DNA of 11,308 nt. Source: an uncultured Roseburia sp. (GTDB taxonomy: Bacteria > Bacillota > Clostridia > Lachnospirales > Lachnospiraceae). The notes beneath the pieces were generated by a model, which ran no database searches, was not told the origin of the DNA, and saw only the letters and a list, made by a program, of their open reading frames with translations. The translations under genes were made by a program, and so were the position numbers. The stretch spans positions 1 to 11,308 of the forward strand of contig CAMENQ010000042.1 in the NCBI GenBank assembly GCA_945928585.1. The letters run 5' to 3'. Shown one piece after another: positions 6,067 through 11,308 of this stretch. Each line of letters opens with the position of its first letter. Within the stretch, counting starts at the first letter, position 1.

Positions 6067-7080
6067 CTATACACTTTCACCCTGTCTGCTTATCCCATCC
6101 CTCATAGTAAGCAGCAAAAGCTCCATAACCATATCAAAATTAACATTAATTCTCAGCTTTCCGCTTATGCCGTCAATCTCCTTAAGCACCTTTTCAATGG
6201 ATTCATATGAAAACTTCTGTGCCTGCTCCCTAATGTGTTTTTTATTATCTTCAAAAATTATTTTCCCCTTTTCCCCACAGGATTTGTATATAAGTATATC
6301 TCTGTACCATATAAGAAGCAAATCCATATATTCTTCTATATTATCCTTATAGCTGCTGATATCCTTTATAACAGCATTTATGTCAGCCGTGGTCATCTTT
6401 CCGATATTTTTTGCAAGCCTTACTACGCTATCCTTAAGCTCCATAAAATCATCTGAGGATGCCATTTTTACTGCTTTTCCTATGTTGCCACCTGCAAATT
6501 CGGATACTTCCTTAGCCTTATAATCTACTATTCCTGCCTTTTCCATAAGATACTGCTCCACCTGCTCTCTTTTTAACGGGCGAAGCTCCATACTTACACA
6601 TCTTGATAATATGGTAGAAAGCAACATATCCTTATTTCCTGTAAGAAGTAAAATCACTACATATAAAGGCGGCTCCTCTATAGTCTTTAAAAGTGCATTC
6701 TGTGCTGCCTGATTCATTTTGTCGGCGTCATCTACTATATATATTTTGTAATTACTGCTGTATGGCTTTATCTGTACATCTGTATTTATCTGCTCACGTA
6801 TTTCATCTACAGATATAACATTGGGCTTTTCATGTGTTATCCATCTTATATCGGGATTATTGTCTGTCATTACCTGTCTGCAGGCGTGACATTCCATACA
6901 TGGGCTTTCTCCGTGTCTTTCACACATAAGCGTTATTGAAAATGCTTTTGCAATAGTCTTTTTTCCCATTCCCTTCTCACCGTTTATTATGTATGCGTGA
7001 GAAATCTTATTTAATTTTATGGCATTCTTAAAGTGCGAAACCACACCCTCCTGCCCTCTTATGTCGTCAAATCCTGCCAT
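6067..7080 (-). CDS. holB: DNA polymerase III delta' subunit
   Basis: Delta' is the AAA+ clamp-loader subunit that, with delta and DnaX, opens the beta sliding clamp and loads it on DNA. The protein has 337 residues, normal for Firmicutes. It starts with the family pattern (FDDIRGQE, 4-11; HAYIINGEKGMGKKT with Walker A at 34-42). A zinc-binding set C53, C61, C64 and C67 follows, then the Walker B-like strand IYIVDDADKM (113-122), EEPP (135-138) and the SRC motif (159-161) that supplies an arginine to a neighbouring ATPase. The C-terminal third is helical, as expected for the collar domain. AAAGGA lies 7 nt before the ATG. Position between yaaR and ricT is the conserved Firmicutes order. A 105-bp gap separates it from yaaR and a 244-bp gap with a new promoter follows. 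Confidence 0.94.
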   Translation of the reverse strand: MAGFDDIRGQEGVVSHFKNAIKLNKISHAYIINGEKGMGKKTIAKAFSITLMCERHGESPCMECHACRQVMTDNNPDIRWITHEKPNVISVDEIREQINTDVQIKPYSSNYKIYIVDDADKMNQAAQNALLKTIEEPPLYVVILLLTGNKDMLLSTILSRCVSMELRPLKREQVEQYLMEKAGIVDYKAKEVSEFAGGNIGKAVKMASSDDFMELKDSVVRLAKNIGKMTTADINAVIKDISSYKDNIEEYMDLLLIWYRDILIYKSCGEKGKIIFEDNKKHIREQAQKFSYESIEKVLKEIDGISGKLRINVNFDMVMELLLLTMRDGISRQGESV

Positions 7081-7126
7081 TTTTCTGTCCTTTATGTTTA
7101 ATATATCAGGCGATTATTCCCAAATT

Positions 7127-7171
7127 TTATTTTTTTATACTTAAGTCCTCTGCTACTGTCATTACTGTCAT
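7127..7171 (-). other. Tiny ORF of 14 codons beginning with a 9-bp tandem repeat, between yaaR and holB
   Basis: In the 105-bp gap, ATGACAGTA is repeated exactly in tandem (7163-7171 and 7154-7162) and opens a frame MTVMTVAEDLSIKK ending with TAA. A weak purine tract (GCGGAAAA) precedes the ATG. I do not recognise it. It could be a leader peptide for holB or, more likely, a chance frame around a small duplication. Confidence 0.2.
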
Positions 7172-7185
7172 ATTTTTTCCGCTTT

Positions 7186-7635
7186 CTACGTCAGTATGTC
7201 AAGCAGAAGTCCTCTTATTTCATCTATTCTGTTAAGTATGGAAATATTGTCCTTTTCCTCTTTTAAAAGTTCCTCTGCCAGCTTGTCCAGATTTTCATCT
7301 ATAAGCCTTACTATACCGTAAACCCTGTGTCTTCCCCTCCTGTCAAGATAATTTTCCCTTGAAAATTTATGCGAACGGTAAACAACCTCGTTCAGAAAGC
7401 TTTTTATAAGCTCCCTGTATCTTTTCATATCACGTATATCTGTCTTTTTGCCGATTTTTTTGCCCTGCTCGGTTATACTGCCCATAAGCTCTGCTACCTT
7501 TTCCTGCAGTTCCTTTTCCATTATATTGCTTATAAGTGTAAATTTAAAGGTTTCGTCAGACGGATTATTTTGTCTGACCTGCTCTACCTGAGTAGATGTA
7601 AGTATCTCTGAAATTTTCATATTATTCATATCCAT
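7186..7635 (-). CDS. yaaR: YaaR family protein (DUF327)
   Basis: The 149-residue acidic and basic helical protein matches the YaaR/DUF327 family, whose molecular role I cannot state from sequence. The C-terminal half has the family signature [23 protein letters not shown] (about 92-114, with REN, DRRGR and YGIVRLI as the core), followed by a leucine-rich helix ([11 protein letters not shown]) and a terminal helix ([15 protein letters not shown]). There is no signal peptide, membrane segment or cysteine. Length agrees with B. subtilis YaaR (about 146 aa). AAAGGAG (7645-7651) lies 9 nt before the ATG at 7635, so the first of several Met codons is preferred. It sits upstream of holB in the conserved order, with its own promoter candidate in the 132-bp gap to the kinase gene. 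Co-inheritance with holB suggests, but does not show, a link with replication or RNA metabolism. Confidence 0.88.
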   Translation of the reverse strand: MDMNNMKISEILTSTQVEQVRQNNPSDETFKFTLISNIMEKELQEKVAELMGSITEQGKKIGKKTDIRDMKRYRELIKSFLNEVVYRSHKFSRENYLDRRGRHRVYGIVRLIDENLDKLAEELLKEEKDNISILNRIDEIRGLLLDILT

Positions 7636-7694
7636 GTCTGACGGCTCCTTTCGGTATATTCTATATTCACCTTATGCGGGTAAACAGTCATTTC

Positions 7695-7710
7695 TACAAT
7701 GCTCATTGTA
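7695..7710. promoter_or_regulatory. 16-bp palindrome over the yaaR -10 region
   Basis: TACAATG (7695-7701), two bases CT, then CATTGTA (7704-7710) form exact inverted arms. The right arm contains the minus-strand -10 candidate TACAAT (7705-7710), so the palindrome covers the -10 box and the expected start point. This is the usual location of a repressor operator. Confidence 0.5.
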
Positions 7711-7713
7711 TCA
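7705..7713 (-). promoter_or_regulatory. Extended -10 promoter candidate for yaaR
   Basis: Minus-strand TGATACAAT is TGN plus TACAAT (5 of 6 to TATAAT). The -35 at 17 bp is weak (TAGAAT), as is common for extended -10 promoters. Transcription would start near 7698 and give a leader of about 60 nt. A perfect TTGACA at 7757-7762 has only a poor -10 (TTTAGT at 18 bp) and is the alternative. Confidence 0.45.
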
Positions 7714-7716
7714 TAA

Positions 7717-7730
7717 AATTAACGTTAATT
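7717..7730. promoter_or_regulatory. 14-bp perfect palindrome in the yaaR promoter spacer
   Basis: AATTAACGTTAATT reads the same on both strands and lies between the -35 and -10 positions of the yaaR promoter candidate, 6 bp from the second palindrome. Position and symmetry fit an operator. The sequence does not clearly match LexA, Rex, NrdR or Fur boxes as I remember them. Confidence 0.5.
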
Positions 7731-7767
7731 CTACTAAAATCATATAACTTAATAACTGTCAAATGCT

Positions 7768-8352
7768 TTATAACTGCTTTATGTCCCTGCATATCTCCCC
7801 TATGCATTTTTCCAGATTTATATTTTTATATCTTTTAATTATTCCACTCTCTTTAAGCTTTTCCTCACAAAAATCCTGCTGGTCTGCCAGAAATCTTCTG
7901 CACATTTCCTCATATTTTGGAACTTCCTGCTTTTTTTCTCTCTCCAACGCCCTTGACAGCCTTTCACCATCCTCCACCTCTATATATATGGGTACAACAT
8001 TTTTCTCTCCATAATAACCTCTTATTTTGCTATAGGATTCCAGTGTTCCTATAAGAAGATAATCATTTTTCTCAAGCTCTATTTGTCCGTCATCTGCAGT
8101 AAAATAGCTCCATACTCCATATACAGTGTTATAATCCCTGCTTTCAATGACTATACCCTGCCTGCACATTTCACTATATCTGTCATTATCTACAAAGAAA
8201 TATTCCACTCCGTCAGTTTCTCCCTCCCGCATAGGTCTTGTAGTATAGCCTACTACGGTTTTTAATATTCCGCTCATTTTATCCATAATTTTTTTATATA
8301 TGGTATCCTTTCCGGATGAGCTTTTTCCCATTACGTAATAAATTTTTCCCAT
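7768..8352 (-). CDS. gmk: Divergent guanylate kinase family protein
   Basis: The 194-residue protein has the guanylate kinase fold, which phosphorylates GMP or dGMP with ATP. Visible are a P-loop GKSSSGKDT (9-17), the GMP-binding block GYTTRPMREGETDGVEYFFV (35-54), VYGV (78-81) in the position of the family's YG motif, and an arginine-rich lid segment (RLSRALERE, 131-139). Two departures stand out. The P-loop residue after GK is Asp, where typical Gmk has Ser, and the strand normally reading EIDVQG reads LIGTLESY. It may be a specialised paralogue, and the main gmk may lie elsewhere. The ATG at 8352 is chosen because AGAGG (8360-8364) lies 7 nt upstream; the more upstream in-frame codon at 8373 is TTG without a site. 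It takes the place of tmk in the B. subtilis order, between yaaO and yaaR. The fold is firm, the substrate less so. Confidence 0.85.
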   Translation of the reverse strand: MGKIYYVMGKSSSGKDTIYKKIMDKMSGILKTVVGYTTRPMREGETDGVEYFFVDNDRYSEMCRQGIVIESRDYNTVYGVWSYFTADDGQIELEKNDYLLIGTLESYSKIRGYYGEKNVVPIYIEVEDGERLSRALEREKKQEVPKYEEMCRRFLADQQDFCEEKLKESGIIKRYKNINLEKCIGEICRDIKQL

Positions 8353-8359
8353 CTTTCTG

Positions 8360-8364
8360 CCTCT
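8360..8364 (-). promoter_or_regulatory. Ribosome binding site deciding the start of the guanylate kinase gene
   Basis: Minus-strand AGAGG lies 7 nt before the ATG at 8352, giving the N-terminus MGKIYYVMGK directly at the first strand of the fold. This rules against the TTG at 8373. Confidence 0.65.
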
Positions 8365-8373
8365 TCTAAACAA

Positions 8374-8440
8374 CTGATTTTACTAATAATAATTTACTTA
8401 CAAAATGTATAATGTCTTATTATCTTACATTGTAAAGATT
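8374..8440. other. AT-rich gap between decarboxylase and guanylate kinase genes
   Basis: The gap is very AT-rich. It holds an 11-bp inverted repeat TTACATTGTAA (8425-8435) that contains the same CATTGTA seen in the yaaR promoter palindrome. I see no convincing terminator for the decarboxylase gene and no promoter with good spacing: TTTACA with TATACA is 19 bp apart. Confidence 0.3.
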
Positions 8441-9952
8441 TTAAAACAAATCATATAAACTAAGCCTTTTAAATTCCAACGCACTCCAGCTTTCTGCCGT
8501 AACTGCCACCTGTTTTTTTTCCCCCTTTACACCAATCACATTTAAACCGTTTTTCATACATTCTTTCAGATATCTGATAATTTCACTGCTATACATTTCT
8601 CCCGGAGCAATAACCGGTATTCCCGGCGGATACAAATATACAAATTCAGCTCCTACTCTTCCCTCTGCCTTTTCTATGTCAATAATTTCCTTTTTACTTT
8701 CAACTGCGTCACTTATCTTTGAAAATGATGTGGCTTCCGAAGTCTTTTTTAACTTAAATTTGTTTTCCTTAAATAAAGGCAGCTCATATAGCCGTATCTC
8801 CCTGTCTATATCATCCAGTGCCTTAAAAAGCCTGTCAAAACCCTCTTTTGTATCGCTTATTGACGTCATTGCTATTACATAATTAAGTGAAGCCATTTCC
8901 GGCTGCAAATGATATTTTTCCAACAGCTTATTGTATAATGACTGACCATTATATTGATTACTTTTTGGAAATATAATAATCTTTGATATATCAAAATCAT
9001 ATACACTGTTTTTTCCTGTAATTTCCCTTCCCATAAGCTTAATGTTCGTAAACTGCCTTGATTTCTCATGTAACTCATTTATTTCTTTTTGCAGCCTGTC
9101 AAAGGGCATAAATGTATCTTTCATCAGTCTTTCTATGCATTCATCTATACTGGACATCAGCACATAAGACGGACTGCTGGTCTGATATATACTTAAATAT
9201 CTCTCTACAGCTCCTTCATCAACAATGGAGTTTTTACCTATATGAAGTATTGCCGTCTGTGTAAGTGACGGCAATGTCTTATGAAGACTTTGTATAACTA
9301 TATCTGCTCCCAGTTCCAATGCTGAAATCGGAAAATCTTTATGCATACTGAAATGTGCCCCATGTGCCTCATCGACAATAAGTGGAATTTTGTAGCTGTG
9401 GCATATTCTGCTTATAGACAGAATATCCGATACTACTCCCTCGTATGTAGGTGATGTAATATACACACAGCCTACAGACTCTATATTTCCTTCTTCCATT
9501 TCATTTTTTAAAAGTTCATCTATTTTTTTAGGAGATATTCCTCCATTTATTCCATAATCCTCTATTAATTCTGGATAAACATATAAAGTCTCCAATTCAT
9601 TTATAAGCACACTGTTATATGCGGCCTTATGTGAATTTCTGGCCATTACTATTCTTTTTCTGTTTTTACAACAGGCTGATATTGCTGACAATATTCCACA
9701 AGTGCTTCCATTTACAAGATAATAGCTTTTTTTAGACTCATAAAACTCACTGACCTTATCCATCCGCTCCTTCAATATTCCTGAAGGAGCATGAAGATTA
9801 TCAAAACCATCTATTTCCGTTATATCATAATCAAATGGAGATACATTTTTAAAGCTTACATCAACATTTCTTTTATGTCCAGGCATATGAAAGGGATAAT
9901 AGTCTTCTCCTGTATAGCTTTTCAGTTTTTCATATAATGTTTTATTCTCCAT
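8441..9952 (-). CDS. yaaO: Orn/Lys/Arg decarboxylase family PLP-dependent enzyme
   Basis: This fold-type I PLP enzyme of the Orn/Lys/Arg decarboxylase class has 503 residues, the length of the short YaaO/SpeA-like branch without an N-terminal receiver-like wing domain. It should remove the carboxyl group of a basic amino acid to make a polyamine precursor (agmatine, cadaverine or putrescine). Visible are the N-terminal FHMPGHKR (21-28), YLVNGSTCG (78-86), the PLP-ring aspartate in VDEAHGAHF (D194, H197), the Schiff-base lysine K225 in SLHKTLPSLTQ, and the C-terminal-domain motif YPPGIPVIAPGE (441-452). Four cysteines and no signal peptide are present. A GGAG site lies 7 nt before the ATG. It begins the conserved yaaO-NMP kinase-yaaR-holB order. 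The family is firm, but residues that separate arginine, lysine and ornithine substrates cannot be judged here. Confidence 0.92.
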   Translation of the reverse strand: MENKTLYEKLKSYTGEDYYPFHMPGHKRNVDVSFKNVSPFDYDITEIDGFDNLHAPSGILKERMDKVSEFYESKKSYYLVNGSTCGILSAISACCKNRKRIVMARNSHKAAYNSVLINELETLYVYPELIEDYGINGGISPKKIDELLKNEMEEGNIESVGCVYITSPTYEGVVSDILSISRICHSYKIPLIVDEAHGAHFSMHKDFPISALELGADIVIQSLHKTLPSLTQTAILHIGKNSIVDEGAVERYLSIYQTSSPSYVLMSSIDECIERLMKDTFMPFDRLQKEINELHEKSRQFTNIKLMGREITGKNSVYDFDISKIIIFPKSNQYNGQSLYNKLLEKYHLQPEMASLNYVIAMTSISDTKEGFDRLFKALDDIDREIRLYELPLFKENKFKLKKTSEATSFSKISDAVESKKEIIDIEKAEGRVGAEFVYLYPPGIPVIAPGEMYSSEIIRYLKECMKNGLNVIGVKGEKKQVAVTAESWSALEFKRLSLYDLF

Positions 9953-9998
9953 AAAAGTTCTCCATTTCCTTGAATACTGCTGATTTTAATCCCATTAA

Positions 9999-10046
9999 TT
10001 ATTTAAAAAGACAGCCCAAAGGAAGTATTAAAAACCTATATTTCAT
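9999..10046 (-). CDS. Possible tiny hydrophobic peptide, 15 aa
   Basis: A frame in the 139-bp gap reads MKYRFLILPLGCLFK and stops with TAA; an in-frame ATG at 10058 would add four residues (MDEV). The sequence is amphipathic to hydrophobic with basic ends and one cysteine. A GGATGAAG tract just before the ATG at 10046 is a weak ribosome binding site. It lies inside the inverted repeat at 10007-10070, so its translation could affect that structure. I recognise no family, and a chance frame is quite possible at this length. Confidence 0.22.
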   Translation of the reverse strand: MKYRFLILPLGCLFK

Positions 10047-10070
10047 CACTTCATCCATAGAACTGTCTTT
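10007..10070 (-). repeat. Inverted repeat with 8-bp arms between fprA and the decarboxylase gene
   Basis: AAAGACAG (10007-10014) and CTGTCTTT (10063-10070) are exact reverse complements 48 nt apart. On the minus strand the second arm ends in CTGTCTTTTT, so a closed multi-part hairpin would be followed by a short U-run. An inner CTAT/ATAG pairing could help close the loop. It might be a weak terminator of fprA or a small regulatory leader of the decarboxylase gene. I match it to no known riboswitch. Confidence 0.35.
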
Positions 10071-10091
10071 ATTAATAAGATTTTTTTAATT

Positions 10092-11252
10092 TTACCGGTT
10101 AGCCACTATTTCTGCCAGATTTTCCATCATTTTCTCACTTTCTTCATTTAATGAAGACTTAATTGTCACAACAGGCTCTATTATTTCTATATCTTTCATA
10201 GTTTCCAGCATACCTTTCATTGTCTTTGCCGCAGAAGGTGCCCATGAACCATTTTCTATAAGTGCCACCTTTCGCTTCTGATATGCTTTTGACTGAAGAT
10301 GATTTAAAAATTCCTGCATACATGGAAATACTCCTGCATCATAGCTTGACGCTGCTAAAACCATCCTGTCATATCTGAATGCATCCTCTACAGCCTCAGC
10401 AATATCTGCTCTTGCAAGGTCTGTTACCACTACCTTTTCCTCTCCATTTTCCTTAAGCATGGCAGCAAACTTTTCTGCCGCCTTTGCCGTATTACCATGA
10501 ATGGAAGCATAAGCAACAAACACTCCTTTAGTTTCAGGCTTGTAACTGCTCCATGTGTTATATAAATCAATATAATATGATAAATTATCCTTCAATACAG
10601 GACCATGCAGCGGACATATACACTGTATGTCAAGTCCTGATGCTTTTTTTAATAATGTCTGCACAGGTGTTCCATATTTTCCTACAATGTTAAAATAATA
10701 CCGTCTTGCCTCGCATGCCCAGTCATCATCCTCTTCTGACAATGCCCCAAACTTTCCAAATCCGTCGGCTGAGAATAATATTTTCTCTGAACTTTCATAT
10801 GTTACCATAACTTCCGGCCAATGAACCATAGGAGCCATATAAAACTGCAGTGTGTGTTTTCCCAGTGAAAGGGTATCTCCTTCCTTTACCTCCAGCATAT
10901 TATTTTCAATATTACATTTAAAAAACTGCTTTAACATTACAAATGTCTTTGCATTTCCTACAAGAGTTACTTCCGGATATAATTCAATAAGTTTTAAAAT
11001 ACTTCCGGAATGATCCGGCTCTACATGTGAAACTACAAGGTAATCAACACTTCTGCCCTGTAATGTTTCTTTTAAATTTTTTATCCATTCTTCACTGCAG
11101 CGCAAATCCACAGTATCCATCACCACTGTTTTCTCATCAAGAATAAGATAAGAATTATATGAAACACCCTTAGGAACTTTATACTGACTTTCAAACAAAT
11201 CTATGGTTGTATCATCTACACCTATGTACTTTACATTTTCTGAAATACTCAT
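10092..11252 (-). CDS. fprA: Flavodiiron protein (FprA-type oxygen/NO reductase)
   Basis: The 386-residue class A flavodiiron protein reduces oxygen to water or NO to N2O in the cytoplasm of anaerobes, usually taking electrons from rubredoxin. The N-terminal metallo-beta-lactamase-like domain (about 1-240) carries the full diiron ligand set: H76, E78, D80 and H81 in SHVEPDHSGS, H144 in VHWPE, D163 in SADGFG and H216 in LHGPV. The C-terminal flavodoxin domain (about 242-386) has the FMN phosphate loop YASIHGNT (248-255), the SSYDAG loop (302-307) and ENGSWAPSAA (333-342). No rubredoxin or NADH-reductase domain is fused, so electron donors must be encoded elsewhere. A GGAGG site (11259-11264) lies 7 nt before the ATG. 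It is followed after 139 bp by the decarboxylase gene, and may be transcribed alone. All key residues are present, so an active enzyme is expected. Confidence 0.96.
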   Translation of the reverse strand: MSISENVKYIGVDDTTIDLFESQYKVPKGVSYNSYLILDEKTVVMDTVDLRCSEEWIKNLKETLQGRSVDYLVVSHVEPDHSGSILKLIELYPEVTLVGNAKTFVMLKQFFKCNIENNMLEVKEGDTLSLGKHTLQFYMAPMVHWPEVMVTYESSEKILFSADGFGKFGALSEEDDDWACEARRYYFNIVGKYGTPVQTLLKKASGLDIQCICPLHGPVLKDNLSYYIDLYNTWSSYKPETKGVFVAYASIHGNTAKAAEKFAAMLKENGEEKVVVTDLARADIAEAVEDAFRYDRMVLAASSYDAGVFPCMQEFLNHLQSKAYQKRKVALIENGSWAPSAAKTMKGMLETMKDIEIIEPVVTIKSSLNEESEKMMENLAEIVANR

Positions 11253-11286
11253 ATTATATCCTCCGTTTACTATCGCATTTTTTTAC

Positions 11287-11295
11287 AATATACCA
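11287..11295 (-). promoter_or_regulatory. Extended -10 promoter candidate for fprA
   Basis: Minus-strand TGGTATATT is TGN plus TATATT (5 of 6 to TATAAT), about 35 nt upstream of the fprA ATG. The matching -35 would fall beyond the right edge of the window and cannot be examined. Confidence 0.4.
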
Positions 11296-11308
11296 TAATA
11301 AATAAAGT

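Noticed and set aside
7734..7762. Promoter built on the perfect TTGACA at 7757-7762
   Set aside because: The only -10 at suitable spacing is TTTAGT (4 of 6, 18 bp); the extended -10 at 7705-7713 is the better candidate.
8353..8373. Seven-residue extension of the guanylate kinase from a TTG at 8373
   Set aside because: TTG start without a ribosome binding site, whereas AGAGG is well placed for the ATG at 8352.
1..11308. Mobile element, CRISPR array, toxin-antitoxin pair, phage genes, tRNA or rRNA
   Set aside because: No transposase, integrase, regularly spaced repeats, tRNA-like folds or rRNA sequence could be seen; the gene order is a conserved chromosomal one.

Overview
The window is AT-rich, and every gene I can support lies on the minus strand, so transcription runs from high to low coordinates. 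The protein families and gene order point to a low-GC anaerobic Clostridia genome, most likely Lachnospiraceae. The reasons are heavy use of ATA and AGA codons, a stand-alone flavodiiron protein typical of anaerobes, and the Firmicutes gene order yaaO - NMP kinase - yaaR - holB - ricT - trmN6 - rsmI. The family assignment is an inference; there is no rRNA or tRNA here to confirm it.

Layout from right to left, in the order of transcription. (1) 11252-10092, a complete flavodiiron oxygen/NO reductase (FprA), with an extended -10 promoter candidate at the right edge. (2) 9952-8441, a PLP-dependent Orn/Lys/Arg decarboxylase (YaaO type). (3) 8352-7768, a divergent guanylate kinase occupying the place where Bacillus subtilis has tmk. 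(4) 7635-7186, yaaR, behind a promoter carrying two adjacent palindromes. (5) 7080-6067, holB (clamp-loader delta'). (6) A 244-bp gap holding the best promoter in the window and a structured leader. (7) 5822-1474, a compact run of ricT, trmN6, rsmI and an aminopeptidase P, with overlaps or short gaps. (8) 1419-1, a two-gene signalling unit: a response regulator with a degenerate N-terminal receiver followed by a functional-looking one, closely coupled to a membrane-anchored protein that runs off the left edge.

Most of this is conserved housekeeping content: replication (holB), rRNA and tRNA methylation (rsmI, trmN6), the Fe-S cluster/RNase Y-linked protein RicT, nucleotide metabolism and peptide turnover. 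Compared with B. subtilis, yabA and the GIY-YIG gene yazA are absent from the cluster and tmk is replaced by a guanylate kinase homologue. Starts were reassigned for three genes (gmk-like, trmN6, rsmI) because the most upstream in-frame start lacks a ribosome binding site or is TTG.

I do not see a clear new defence or mobile system: no IS, CRISPR array, integrase, tRNA or rRNA. The parts most worth a second look are non-coding: the double palindrome in front of yaaR, the perfect 10-bp hairpin in front of rsmI, the ricT leader, and a tiny hydrophobic ORF inside an inverted repeat between fprA and the decarboxylase. The truncated sensor and pseudo-receiver pair at the left edge is the least standard coding content. 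All gene-free gaps are shorter than 300 bp; their contents are given in the feature list.
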